Positions 34,388-43,323 of a stretch of 64,000 nt of DNA are shown one piece after another. The notes below the pieces were generated by a model that did no database searches, had not been told where the DNA came from, and saw only the letters and a list, made by a program, of their open reading frames with translations. The translations under genes and the position numbers were made by a program. Each line of letters opens with the position of its first letter. Position 1 is the first letter of the stretch. The DNA is from Gammaproteobacteria bacterium (GTDB taxonomy: Bacteria > Pseudomonadota > Gammaproteobacteria > Competibacterales > Competibacteraceae), in the NCBI GenBank assembly GCA_024234995.1, contig JACKNF010000003.1:124001-188000 (forward strand), in the 5' to 3' direction.

Positions 34388-35743
34388 TTAAACCACCATC
34401 GCCAGCGCCTCAGCATACTGCCGTAAATCCGCCTCGGTGCGAGTCTCCGTCGCGCAAACCAGCAGCGCGTTTCCCAATTCGGGGTATTCACTGCTCAGAT
34501 CAAAGCCACCGAGAATGCCACGCGCCAATAATCCATCCAAAATTTCACTTGCCGGATGCGGCAACTTCAACACTGCTTCATGAAACATGGGGCGGTTAAA
34601 TATCTGGCTGACGCCCGGAATCGCACTTAACAGTTCCACCAGCATCCGGGTATTCGCATGACAGATTGCCGCAACCTGCTCTAATCCGTGCGGGCCGAGC
34701 AGCGACAGATATAAGGTAGCAGCAGTCACCATTAGACCCTGATTCGTACAGATATTCGACGTCGCTTTAGAACGCCGGATGTGCTGCTCGCGGGCTTGCA
34801 AAGTGAGAGTAAACCCATGTTTTTCATCCAGATCTACAGTGCGTCCCACTAACCGGCCTGGCATTTGCCGCACTAATTCTTTCCGGCAACACAGGAAACC
34901 GAAGTAGGGACCGCCTGAGTTGAGCGGCGAGCCGAATGGCTGGCCATCGCCGCAGGTAATGTCGGCGCCAGTCTGGCCCCATTCACCGGGTGGCTTGAGT
35001 ACTGCTAATGTTGTGGGGTTGACCACCGCCACCGCCAGCAGGTCATGGTGATGCGCCCAGTCAGTCAGCTCGTCGACGTCCTCCAGCACCCCAAAGAAAT
35101 TAGGTTGCGGAATAACCAATGCCGCAAAATCCTGGCCGGCATAAGGCACCAGCGCCTCCTGCAAGGTATGGCCGCCTGACGGGTCATAAGGCAATATTAC
35201 CAGTTCGATGTCCTGATTATGGACAATAGAACGGACAGCCTTCCGGTAGAAAGGATGTAGCGTTCGAGGAACCAACACTCGCTTGGATTTAGATTTACGG
35301 TTGGCACGCACCGCCATCAATAGCGCTTCAGCCAGCGCCGACGCCCCATCATATAGTGATGCGTTTGAGACGGCCATGCCGGTCAGCCCGGCCATCATAC
35401 TTTGATACTCATAGAGTACTTGCAACGTACCCTGGCTGGCTTCCGGCTGATAGGGCGTGTAGGCGCTGTAGAATTCCCCACGCCCAGCAATTTCCCACAC
35501 TGCCGCGGGAGTGTGGTGCTCATAAGCACCGGCACCCAGAAAGCACAAAGGTTGCGAAAGCTCCGCTGCCCGCTCTGTCATCAGCCGGCTGACCTGCCAT
35601 TCAGTCAAGGCATCTGGCAAAGCCGGTAACTCGCTGATGCGCAAGGAGGGCGGGATTTCATCAAACAAGGTTTCAAGCGCCGGAACGTCAATGGCGTCTA
35701 GCATCACCCGGACATCATCCAGGGTATGGGGAATAAATGGCAT
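34388..35743 (-). CDS. gcvPA: Glycine dehydrogenase (decarboxylating) subunit 1
   Basis: N-terminal half of the split PLP-dependent P protein of the glycine cleavage system. The 451-residue protein has the GcvPA opening MPFIPHTLDDVRVMLDAI, FLGAGAYEHHTPAAV and GDGQPFGSPLNSGGPYFGF. The PLP-binding lysine lies in the partner GcvPB, which is normally the next gene but is absent here; a convergent DUF1223 gene follows at once. GcvPA alone is not expected to be active. Confidence 0.95.
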   Translation of the reverse strand: MPFIPHTLDDVRVMLDAIDVPALETLFDEIPPSLRISELPALPDALTEWQVSRLMTERAAELSQPLCFLGAGAYEHHTPAAVWEIAGRGEFYSAYTPYQPEASQGTLQVLYEYQSMMAGLTGMAVSNASLYDGASALAEALLMAVRANRKSKSKRVLVPRTLHPFYRKAVRSIVHNQDIELVILPYDPSGGHTLQEALVPYAGQDFAALVIPQPNFFGVLEDVDELTDWAHHHDLLAVAVVNPTTLAVLKPPGEWGQTGADITCGDGQPFGSPLNSGGPYFGFLCCRKELVRQMPGRLVGRTVDLDEKHGFTLTLQAREQHIRRSKATSNICTNQGLMVTAATLYLSLLGPHGLEQVAAICHANTRMLVELLSAIPGVSQIFNRPMFHEAVLKLPHPASEILDGLLARGILGGFDLSSEYPELGNALLVCATETRTEADLRQYAEALAMVV

Positions 35744-35758
35744 GAATAGAATGCCTCC

Positions 35759-36193
35759 TTAACCAGCCAGCTTTGAATTGGTTAACGAACCTTCCTCATC
35801 TTCGTCTTCATCAATAGCGATCAATTCATAGGCGGCAGCGTCCAGCAAACCTTCCATATCAGCGCTGGTCTTGATGCGCAGAATCCAGCCTTCCTCGTAG
35901 GGATCTTGATTAATCAATTCCGGATTGTCAGCCAGCAGCTCATTGACTTCGACAATCACGCCATCCACCGGGCTATACACATCTGAAGCCGCCTTGACTG
36001 ATTCAATCACGGCACAACCTTCGGCGGCGGTCACTACTCGACCCGCTTCCGGTAATTCTACAAATACCAGATCACCAAGCAGGTGCTGGGCGTAATCGGT
36101 GATGCCAACAGTGACGATGCCATCTTCCTGGGAACGCACCCATTCATGGGTCTCGGTATAGCGCAGTTCAGAAGGGATAGTGCTGCTCATCAT
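35759..36193 (-). CDS. gcvH: Glycine cleavage system H protein
   Basis: Lipoyl carrier shuttling the aminomethyl group between the P, T and L proteins. The 144 residues carry the lipoyl-lysine motif AVIESVKAASDVYSPVDG and the opening RYTETHEWV. The C-terminus ends in an acidic run (DEDEDEEG) and a tail that extends the usual 125-130 residues. It may begin at the first or second Met. It lies 15 bases before gcvPA. Confidence 0.96.
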   Translation of the reverse strand: MMSSTIPSELRYTETHEWVRSQEDGIVTVGITDYAQHLLGDLVFVELPEAGRVVTAAEGCAVIESVKAASDVYSPVDGVIVEVNELLADNPELINQDPYEEGWILRIKTSADMEGLLDAAAYELIAIDEDEDEEGSLTNSKLAG

Positions 36194-36247
36194 CGACTCC
36201 TCAACAGGTTGATCGGGATAGGAACGTTTAGGTTAGGGATCGTTTAA

Positions 36248-37324
36248 TTACAACGGACGGGAGACGAAAGGCGGTTTGACTACCTGTGCTGGCAGACGCT
36301 TGCCACGCACGTCGACTTGGCAGCCGCCACCGATACCCGCAGCCACTCGCGCCAAGGCGATGCCCCGGTTCAAACTGGGTGAGAAAGCGCCACTGGTCGT
36401 CATGCCGATTTCACGGTCACCGTCATACACAGTCTGGTGACTGCGCAATACACCACGCTCTTCCAGCACCAGACCAATCAAGGTTTGTGATATACCGCCG
36501 GCGCGCTGCTGTTCCAAGGCTGCGCGACCGATGAAATCCCGTTCCGGTGGCTGCCAAGCCACCGTCCAGCCCAACCCGGAAACCAGCGGCGTAGTGGTCT
36601 CGTCCATGTCACTGCCGTAAAGGCTCATACCGGCTTCGAGGCGCAGCGTATCGCGAGCACCTAATCCACACGGCGCAACACCAGCGGCCAGCAAACCATC
36701 CCAAAGCACCGGCGCATTCTCGGCAGCCAGCATGATTTCCACGCCATCTTCGCCAGTGTAGCCGGTGCGAGCGATGAATAAATCTTTGCCCTCCACGGCA
36801 TGAAAACGCCGGCTAGCTCGCACTGCGTGAAGAGTCTCAGCATCCAATACCGCCTCCAATTTCGCCAGTGCTTCTGGCCCCTGCACTGCCAACATGGCCA
36901 AATCGCCGCGCTCGCGCCAGGAGGCGTTGAAGCGCTCAGCCAGTGGAGCAATCCAGGCGAGATCCTTATCGCGAGTGGCCGCATTCAACACCAGCCGGTA
37001 ACCGGTTTCACCCCGGCCGTAAACAATGAGATCGTCGATCACTCCGCCGGCATCATTCAGCATACACGTATAAAGCGCCTTGCCGGGGCCAAGACGGGCG
37101 ACATCGTTGGCCAGCAGATAACGCAGCAGGGCGCGGGCTGGGGCAGGACCGGGAAAATCGATGATGGTCATGTGCGAGACATCGAACAATCCGGCAGCGT
37201 TACGTACCTGATGATGTTCCTGAAGTTGCGAGCCGTAGTGAAGCGGCATGTCCCAACCGCCGAAATCGACCAGCTTCGCCCTCAAAGCGAGGTGACGGGC
37301 ATATAAGGGAGTACGTTTGGCCAT
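36248..37324 (-). CDS. gcvT: Aminomethyltransferase, glycine cleavage T protein
   Basis: Transfers the methylene group from the H protein to tetrahydrofolate, releasing ammonia. The 358-residue protein has the opening TPLYARHLALRAKLVDFGGWDMPLHY over its first helix, the folate-site GLFDVSHM, the TGYTGEDG motif and GLGARDTLRLEAG. First gene of gcvT-gcvH-gcvPA; its leader holds a terminator-like hairpin at 37401-37428. Confidence 0.96.
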   Translation of the reverse strand: MAKRTPLYARHLALRAKLVDFGGWDMPLHYGSQLQEHHQVRNAAGLFDVSHMTIIDFPGPAPARALLRYLLANDVARLGPGKALYTCMLNDAGGVIDDLIVYGRGETGYRLVLNAATRDKDLAWIAPLAERFNASWRERGDLAMLAVQGPEALAKLEAVLDAETLHAVRASRRFHAVEGKDLFIARTGYTGEDGVEIMLAAENAPVLWDGLLAAGVAPCGLGARDTLRLEAGMSLYGSDMDETTTPLVSGLGWTVAWQPPERDFIGRAALEQQRAGGISQTLIGLVLEERGVLRSHQTVYDGDREIGMTTSGAFSPSLNRGIALARVAAGIGGGCQVDVRGKRLPAQVVKPPFVSRPL

Positions 37325-37400
37325 GCGAAGAAATCCTGATGCGATGGATAGTGCATGTTAGCCTGAAATTGCCGGAGGAGGATACAACAACCATGCACTC

Positions 37401-37428
37401 AAAAATCTCCAGAAGCAATCACTGGAGA
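37401..37428 (-). promoter_or_regulatory. Terminator-like hairpin in the gcvT leader
   Basis: On the minus strand a 7-bp stem (TCTCCAG / CTGGAGA, 9-base loop) is followed directly by TTTTT, about 75 bases upstream of the gcvT start. Because adk lies in the opposite direction upstream, no gene ends here, so this could be a transcription attenuator. No glycine-riboswitch core was recognised around it. Confidence 0.4.
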
Positions 37429-37601
37429 AATGAGAACCGCCAAACATGACCACCTGCTGCTCGATTCAGCCTGATAAGGCGAGGTTGTTATTATCGACTA
37501 TCATTAGATGCTTGGCAGTCAATGACGAGTAGCCAGCGCCTAGCGGCTGAAACTGACTGCGGCCCACTTTCAATGATTTACCAATAATTGAGGAGAACAT
37601 C

Positions 37602-38249
37602 ATGCGAGTCATTCTGTTAGGCGCCCCGGGAGCAGGCAAGGGAAGTATTGCCAAGCTACTGACCCAGGTGGATGGTTCAGTACAAATCTCCACCGGCGAT
37701 ATCCTGCGTGGCGCAGCACAAGCCGGCACAGATCTGGGCAAGAAGGCAGAAGCCTATATGAAAGCCGGCGACCTGGTACCGGATGAACTGATCATGGGCA
37801 TCATGGAAACGCGCCTGCAAGAATCCGATTGCACCAAGGGGTTTTTGCTGGATGGCTTTCCACGCACCATCCCTCAAGCCGAAGCACTCAAGGTATTATT
37901 GAATAAATTGGGCATCAAACTGGATGTGGTGGCCAATATCGAAGTCCCGCGCGAAGAGATTCTCAACCGCCTCACCACTCGCCGCACCTGTGTCAACCCG
38001 CAGTGTCAGGCCATTTACAATGTCCGGACTCAACCGTCCAAGGTGGAAGGCGTTTGCGATAAATGCGGCAGCCCCATCGTGCAGCGGGACGATGAGACTG
38101 CAGAAGCCATCAGCCATCGCCTCGATACGTACAACCAGAAAACCGCCCCTCTGATCGATTTTTACCGGCAGGAAGGAATTCTACTGACAGTTAGCTCTCC
38201 TTCCAATGAAGAGATCGTTAACACGCTCATGGAGCGGATTAAGGGTTGA
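37602..38249 (+). CDS. adk: Adenylate kinase with zinc-type LID domain
   Basis: Interconverts AMP, ADP and ATP. The 215-residue long-form enzyme has the P-loop GAPGAGKG, the AMP-site STGDILR and DGFPRT. The LID contains four cysteines (Cys130, Cys135, Cys152, Cys155) as in zinc-binding adenylate kinases of Gram-positive bacteria; E. coli has His/Ser/Thr/Asp there. The first pair has four residues between, rather than the usual two. GAGGAG precedes the ATG. No partner genes nearby. Confidence 0.95.
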   Translation: MRVILLGAPGAGKGSIAKLLTQVDGSVQISTGDILRGAAQAGTDLGKKAEAYMKAGDLVPDELIMGIMETRLQESDCTKGFLLDGFPRTIPQAEALKVLLNKLGIKLDVVANIEVPREEILNRLTTRRTCVNPQCQAIYNVRTQPSKVEGVCDKCGSPIVQRDDETAEAISHRLDTYNQKTAPLIDFYRQEGILLTVSSPSNEEIVNTLMERIKG

Positions 38250-38272
38250 AGTTTCATTTTACGCTCTTCTTG

Positions 38273-38297
38273 CCCTCTCCTTCGCTGAAGGAGAGGG
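38273..38297. terminator. C/T-rich hairpin after adk
   Basis: A perfect 11-bp inverted repeat (CCCTCTCCTTC / GAAGGAGAGGG) with a GCT loop sits between the convergent adk and glycosyltransferase genes. It resembles the hairpin at 17068-17092 and could be a terminator or a dispersed intergenic repeat. Confidence 0.55.
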
Positions 38298-38301
38298 GAT
38301 C

Positions 38302-39186
38302 TCATCGAGCGGCGAAGATATTTCTCATGGTCAGGTCGGTGACGACGCAGCCAATCCGGCGCAGCTCCGCAAGCTGATGACGGCCAATGGCTTTATCGAA
38401 TTCCTGATCAAAGTCGATTTGACCCGTCTGGTGCCCCCGGTAAAAATACCGCCAATGCGATCCCTGCTTCTCCAAACTATTGGTATTCGCCTCAATCGCC
38501 GCTCCACCCTGCAACATCTTACGTTTGAATTGCTCCCGGCTCCGGATATTGTAATGGTAAAGCCGAATGGTTTTGGATCGCTCGCTGATATTGTCCATCA
38601 TGTCCACGCCATGATTGCCAGGGGTAATCCGGCGATAACCCTGAGTGCGATGAATGACCTTGTGCGTCGGTTTGTGAAAAAGGACATTGTAGCTATCGAG
38701 AGTGAAGCTCTTCGGCACCCCGCGCCGGACACAATCGACCGCCGCCCAAAACTCACCCTCTACGGGCGGCAGCATATTGTAGGAAGGGCATTGAATTTTG
38801 CTGGCCCGGCTGCGCGCCAGCGTGCTGCGCAGTGAACCGCTAGCAGCATACCAAAATTCATCCGCATCGCTGTTAATACAATAGTCCGCGCCATAACGGT
38901 CGCGCGCCCGCTCGATCATGCGATGCACCCAAGCGACTTGATCATAGGCCAGGCTTGGCTCATCAATCAGTTCGAGAATCACTCCAGCTTTCTGGTACTG
39001 CTCTAGAATCTCGCGCGTTCCATCACAAGACCGATGGTCGGTTACGATCAAACCATCAATATCCAAACCTGCATGGTAGCGCAGATGCCGCTCGATGATA
39101 TCGGCTTCATCCCGCACGAGAAGAGTCATGATGATTCTGGGCCGCTCGATACGGGGGTGACCACGAAAGAAGGAAAAAATCGACAT
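38302..39186 (-). CDS. Glycosyltransferase family 2-like protein
   Basis: A 294-residue protein of the GT-A, family 2-like group (Glyco_tranf_2_4 type). It opens with RPRIIMTLLVRDEADIIERHLRYHAGLDIDGLIVTDH in two strands, has the metal-binding motif INSDADEFW, and no membrane helix or signal peptide. The donor and acceptor sugars cannot be told. It stands alone, convergent with adk, with no polysaccharide genes beside it. Confidence 0.82.
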   Translation of the reverse strand: MSIFSFFRGHPRIERPRIIMTLLVRDEADIIERHLRYHAGLDIDGLIVTDHRSCDGTREILEQYQKAGVILELIDEPSLAYDQVAWVHRMIERARDRYGADYCINSDADEFWYAASGSLRSTLARSRASKIQCPSYNMLPPVEGEFWAAVDCVRRGVPKSFTLDSYNVLFHKPTHKVIHRTQGYRRITPGNHGVDMMDNISERSKTIRLYHYNIRSREQFKRKMLQGGAAIEANTNSLEKQGSHWRYFYRGHQTGQIDFDQEFDKAIGRHQLAELRRIGCVVTDLTMRNIFAAR

Positions 39187-39387
39187 GACAATGACTCGGT
39201 TAAACTTCGTTATGCAAAATCATTTCCTGACTACAACTCATTGTTGTATTGAAAATAAAAGCACTAAAAAATAGCTTGTCCACCACCAGATGTTGCTAAG
39301 CAGCAAATTTTTGTTGCGCTGCAAAAACAAAACCGGTATTAAGGAGTCCAATAAAGTTAACGATGACTTTCACAAGGACTTCAAGCC

Positions 39388-39561
39388 ATGACGACTTCAC
39401 ACCCTGTTCATACGGTCTGCCCGCACTGCAAGCGGTCAGTGGTCGCATTACGCGACCAAAAACGCGCTCACTGCGCCGAGCACGGCATTGTGGTGCCGAT
39501 GCGCAGCGCTATTGTGAATCCGCCCCTAATAGGACCACTGCCGCCCGCACGAGCAGCTTGA
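39388..39561 (+). CDS. Small Cys/His protein, possible zinc-binding, 57 residues
   Basis: A short frame from ATG at 39388 with AAGGA nine bases upstream. The 57-residue product has Cys11 and Cys14 (CPHCK) and a second pair Cys29/His32 (HCAEHG), a C-x2-C-x14-C-x2-H spacing suited to zinc binding, and a proline-rich end. Coding is supported by the ribosome site and motif only; homology is unknown. It is convergent with lysS 63 bases away. The 200 bases upstream are AT-rich with no other gene. Confidence 0.5.
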   Translation: MTTSHPVHTVCPHCKRSVVALRDQKRAHCAEHGIVVPMRSAIVNPPLIGPLPPARAA

Positions 39562-39624
39562 CCGGGAATCGTCTGGAGCGTGCCTTTCGCTCCTGATCTC
39601 TCTACCTGGTCTGTCACAGGCCGG

Positions 39625-41133
39625 TTACTCCGGACGCAGGTGCGGAAACAGCAGCACATCGCGAATGGAAGGCGCGTCAGCAAATAACATCACTAACCGG
39701 TCGATGCCAATACCTTCACCAGCAGCCGGCGGCAAGCCATATTCCAGCGCCCGGATGTAATCGGCATCGTAATGCATTGCTTCATGATCCCCCGCCGCTT
39801 TGGCTTCAGCCTGCTTGCGGAAGCGCTCCGCCTGATCCTCAGGGTCGTTCAGCTCGGAAAACCCATTAGCAATTTCCCGTCCACCGACGAACAACTCAAA
39901 GCGGTCAGTAATCGTGGGGTCTTGATCGTTGCGCCGGGCCAGCGGCGAGACTTCGGTGGGATAGGCGGTGATGAACGTCGGATCACGCAACTGATGCTCA
40001 ACCGTCTGTTCGAAAATATCCAGTTGCACCCGGCCCAGACCATGCTCTGGCCGCACCTCTACCCCCAATCCTTGGGCAATACGCCGGGCAGATTCAAAAT
40101 CATCCAGCTCAGCAGCAGAAATTGCCGGATTGAAACGCAGCACCGCCTCTCGCACCGTGAGCCGCTGAAAGGCTTGGCCAAAATCATAGCTCTCACCTTG
40201 ATAGGGGATGATCGTATCGCCGAGCAGGGCTTGCGCCATGCTGCGCAGCAACACTTCAGTCAGATCCATCAGATCGCGGTAGTCCGCGTAAGCTTGATAG
40301 AATTCCAGCATGGTGAATTCGGGGTTGTGGCGGGTAGATAGCCCCTCATTACGAAAATTCCGGTTGATCTCATAGACTTTCTCGAACCCGCCAACCACCA
40401 GCCGTTTCAAATACAGTTCCGGGGCGATGCGCAAATATAACTGCATATCCAACGCATTGTGATGGGTGATGAACGGCCGCGCCGCTGCACCGCCAGGGAT
40501 AGGCTGCATCATCGGCGTCTCAACTTCCAGAAAACCCCGCTGATTAAAAAATTCGCGGATGTAGGCGATCAGAGCCGAACGCAACCGGAAGGTGGCACGC
40601 GTGGCTTCGTTCATGATCAGGTCTACATAACGCTGGCGATAACGGGTTTCCTGATCAGCCAACCCGTGGAATTTCTCTGGCAGAGGGCGTAACGATTTGG
40701 TGAGCAGCCGCAACGTATCGACTTTAATAGACAGTTCACCCGTCTTGGTCTTGAACACAACCCCTTCAGCACCAAGGATGTCGCCTAAATCCCAGGTTTT
40801 GAATGCTTCGTATCGTCCTTCCGGTAAAGCGCTCTTTTGGACAAACAATTGAATATCGCCGGATTGGTCGCGCAGCCGCACGAAACTGGCCTTACCCATG
40901 ATCCGCTGGGCGAGCATCCGCCCGGAAATCCGCACCCGGTGCGATCCGGCTTCCAGTTCGGCATTGTCCTTGCCGCCATAAGCGATGTGCAATTCCGCCG
41001 CCAGGGTGTCGCGCCGGAAGTCAGTAGGATAGGCATTGCCCTGCTGGCGTAATTCATGGAGTTTTTGCCGGCGCAGTGCAATCAGCTTATTCTCGTCAAT
41101 GGAAAGCGTGGAGAATCCGGTTGTTTCGCTCAT
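39625..41133 (-). CDS. lysS: Lysyl-tRNA synthetase (class II)
   Basis: Charges tRNA-Lys. The 502-residue enzyme has the OB-fold anticodon domain (VRISGRMLAQRIMGKASFVRL over one strand pair), motif 2 FRNEGLSTRHNPEFTMLE and motif 3 GIGIDRLVMLFAD. Typical length. It follows prfB on the same strand with a 76-base gap, the usual prfB-lysS pair. Confidence 0.97.
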   Translation of the reverse strand: MSETTGFSTLSIDENKLIALRRQKLHELRQQGNAYPTDFRRDTLAAELHIAYGGKDNAELEAGSHRVRISGRMLAQRIMGKASFVRLRDQSGDIQLFVQKSALPEGRYEAFKTWDLGDILGAEGVVFKTKTGELSIKVDTLRLLTKSLRPLPEKFHGLADQETRYRQRYVDLIMNEATRATFRLRSALIAYIREFFNQRGFLEVETPMMQPIPGGAAARPFITHHNALDMQLYLRIAPELYLKRLVVGGFEKVYEINRNFRNEGLSTRHNPEFTMLEFYQAYADYRDLMDLTEVLLRSMAQALLGDTIIPYQGESYDFGQAFQRLTVREAVLRFNPAISAAELDDFESARRIAQGLGVEVRPEHGLGRVQLDIFEQTVEHQLRDPTFITAYPTEVSPLARRNDQDPTITDRFELFVGGREIANGFSELNDPEDQAERFRKQAEAKAAGDHEAMHYDADYIRALEYGLPPAAGEGIGIDRLVMLFADAPSIRDVLLFPHLRPE

Positions 41134-41209
41134 AGATATTCGTCGTCTGACTAGAATTAATCGTTTAACTGGCGTATCTGGCTGGGTGATGCGGACGATC
41201 TCACGAGGA

Positions 41210-42308
41210 CTACAGCCCGCTCTTCAAACTCGCCTCGATGAAATTATCCAGGTCACCGTCCAGCACCGCCTGGGTGTTTCCAGTCTCGACGCCGGTGCGC
41301 AAGTCCTTAATGCGCGATTGATCCAGCACATAGGAGCGGATTTGGCTGCCCCAGCCGATATCGGATTTGCTGTCTTCAAGCGCCTGAGCCTGAGTATTGC
41401 GCTTCTGTTGCTCAAATTCATAGAGCTTGGCTTTAAGCTGCTTCATAGCAGTAGCGCGATTCTTGTGCTGAGAGCGGTCATTCTGGCACTGCACGACAAT
41501 GTTGGTCGGCAGGTGGGTAATGCGCACGGCTGATTCAGTACGGTTAACGTGCTGACCGCCTGCTCCGGAGGCGCGGTAAACATCAACGCGCAAATCAGCC
41601 GGGTTAATGTCCACTTCAATGCTGTCATCAATTTCTGGAGAAACAAAGACGGCGGCAAACGAGGTATGGCGGCGGTTACCGGAATCAAACGGTGATTTGC
41701 GGACCAGGCGATGAACGCCAATTTCAGTGCGTAGCCAGCCGAAAGCATAATCGCCTTCAAAGCGAACACTGGCGCTCTTAATACCCGCCACTTCACCCGG
41801 CGAAGCTTCCAGCAGTTCGGTTTTGAAACCGTGCCGCTCCCCCCAGCGCAGATACATGCGCAGCAACATCTCCGCCCAGTCCTGAGCCTCGGTGCCGCCA
41901 GAACCGGACTGGATATCAAGAAAGGCGTTACTAGAATCCAGCTCGCCGGAGAACATCCGCTGAAACTCCAGATCAGCCACAATGCGGCCATGCCGTTCTA
42001 AATCCCGAACGATTTCGGCAATCGCTGCTTCGTCGTTCTCTTCGCCAGCCAGCACCAATAGCTCAGCGGCTTCGTTCAGACCACGGCCAAGGCTTTCCAG
42101 CCGCTCTACAACCGCTTCTAACTGCGCCCGTTCCTTACCGAGCGCTTGTGCGCGCTCCGGGTCATTCCAGATGGCGGGTTCCTGCAATTCGCGGCTAACT
42201 TCGATCAATCGTTCACGCCGGGTCTCAAAGTCAAAGATACCCCCTCAGGGACGCACAGCGCTCCTGGAGGTCTTGAATCTGGTTAAAGTAGGGATTGAGT
42301 TCCTGCAC
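41210..42308 (-). CDS. prfB: Peptide chain release factor 2 (with programmed +1 frameshift)
   Basis: Recognises UGA and UAA stop codons. The gene starts with GTG at 42308 (GGAG upstream), reads 25 codons to CTT at 42234-42236 followed by an in-frame TGA at 42231-42233, then continues in the +1 frame as DFETRRERL to 41210, giving 365 residues as in E. coli. The tripeptide SPF (KSPFDSG) and the catalytic GAGGQHVN motif are intact. Confidence 0.97.
42230..42246 (-). promoter_or_regulatory. prfB: RF2 autoregulatory frameshift site
   Basis: On the minus strand AGGGGG, a Shine-Dalgarno-like element, precedes TAT CTT TGA C by the standard short spacing. Low RF2 makes the ribosome slip from CTT by +1, so RF2 controls its own synthesis. 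All established elements are present. Confidence 0.95.
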
Positions 42309-42490
42309 GTTACGGCTCCATTGTCATGCGAAGAAGGGGAAAGGATTCTAGCGAGAGTGGCGATGCAAGTCAGCTCCAATCGAAATTCTTCGCAGGCATT
42401 TGCCCCATCAATTGGAAACAGAATCACTTATTCACAGGATGAGCAATGCAGCATGCATGCCCAGTAATGGTGCAATCAGGGGGCAATGGC

Positions 42491-42515
42491 GCGGCCTGAG
42501 GGTGACTCAGGCCGC
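42491..42515. terminator. Perfect palindrome between prfB and an upstream minus-strand gene
   Basis: A 10-bp perfect inverted repeat (GCGGCCTGAG / CTCAGGCCGC) with a 5-base loop and no T-run on either side. It lies about 80 bases after the end of the gene at 42594. Probably a terminator hairpin, perhaps Rho-assisted. The rest of 42309-42593 shows nothing recognisable. Confidence 0.45.
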
Positions 42516-42593
42516 ACGGATATTGAAGAAACAAACCAGACGGCAAATAATCTTGAGGCAGCAAGCCTGGGCATCGCTATTCGTCCACCGTGT

Positions 42594-42815
42594 TCAACCA
42601 ACCCCAGATGCCAGCGATTGAATCAGCCGTGTACGCAATAACTGCACGGCTTCAAACACTTCCTGTCCGGTTTCCGCATACAGCGGTCCGGCTTCGCGAT
42701 AAATGCTTCCCCGGTTGCCTATCAGGCTTACGACAACCCGGATTTTTTGCACCATCTGATTTTGCTGCCGGTCCCAAACTAATGCTTTGTCAGCGGCGAT
42801 CGTGAATGACATCAT
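42594..42815 (-). CDS. Small uncharacterised protein, 73 residues
   Basis: Unrecognised small protein. The start at 42815 is chosen because GGAGG lies six bases upstream; the frame is open 26 codons further. The sequence begins MMSFTIAADKALVWDRQQNQ and ends in a helical segment (EVFEAVQLLRTRLIQSLA). No signal peptide or membrane helix. It follows the PilZ gene by 97 bases on the same strand. Confidence 0.6.
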   Translation of the reverse strand: MMSFTIAADKALVWDRQQNQMVQKIRVVVSLIGNRGSIYREAGPLYAETGQEVFEAVQLLRTRLIQSLASGVG

Positions 42816-42912
42816 TGCATCCTCCAGCTTGACTGCTATTCCAGCCCAAATAGACCATGAGGCTGACCTATGCGCATGCGTCAAGTTGTTCAATGCATAT
42901 TGAATGCCATTC

Positions 42913-43275
42913 TCAGAATTTAAATTCCTCGATCAATAATTGCAGTTGCAAGAGTGCTGACGTGCCAATATTCAGGATGCGGAAACCTGTATCGTAAAAG
43001 TCCGGATTAATATCCCGGCCGCACCACAGGCTCTCTGCATCCAAGAAAATACGCTGATGCGAACTGTTCTCCTTAGGAACATCCAGCCATAACCGGAACG
43101 TCCGGCTTAACGGCACCGGTTTATCGCTGACCAAACGGATGCCTTCTTTATTAATGTCCACAATATGACCTAGCAGCTCCTGGGTATCCTGGTCATAAAC
43201 CCGCAGGTACATCACCAAATACCAGCGTTTAAGTCGGCGCTTATCGGCGTTGGCGGAATCATCGGCGAAACTCAT
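42913..43275 (-). CDS. PilZ domain protein
   Basis: Single-domain PilZ protein of 120 residues, a likely cyclic-di-GMP receptor. The binding motifs are visible: an Arg-rich RRLKRWYL stretch for RxxxR, and DINKEGIRL for the D/NxSxxG motif. In the latter, Lys replaces the usual Ser, so affinity may be weak. No attached output domain. Target unknown; FimV and secretion genes in the window are not adjacent. Confidence 0.85.
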   Translation of the reverse strand: MSFADDSANADKRRLKRWYLVMYLRVYDQDTQELLGHIVDINKEGIRLVSDKPVPLSRTFRLWLDVPKENSSHQRIFLDAESLWCGRDINPDFYDTGFRILNIGTSALLQLQLLIEEFKF

Positions 43276-43323
43276 CGCAACCTCCTGGTAAATGTAAAAA
43301 GAAGGGCAGAGTTTGCCCGAGAC

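Noticed and set aside
37325..37600. Glycine riboswitch upstream of gcvT
   Set aside because: The conserved aptamer cores could not be recognised; only a terminator-like hairpin is present.
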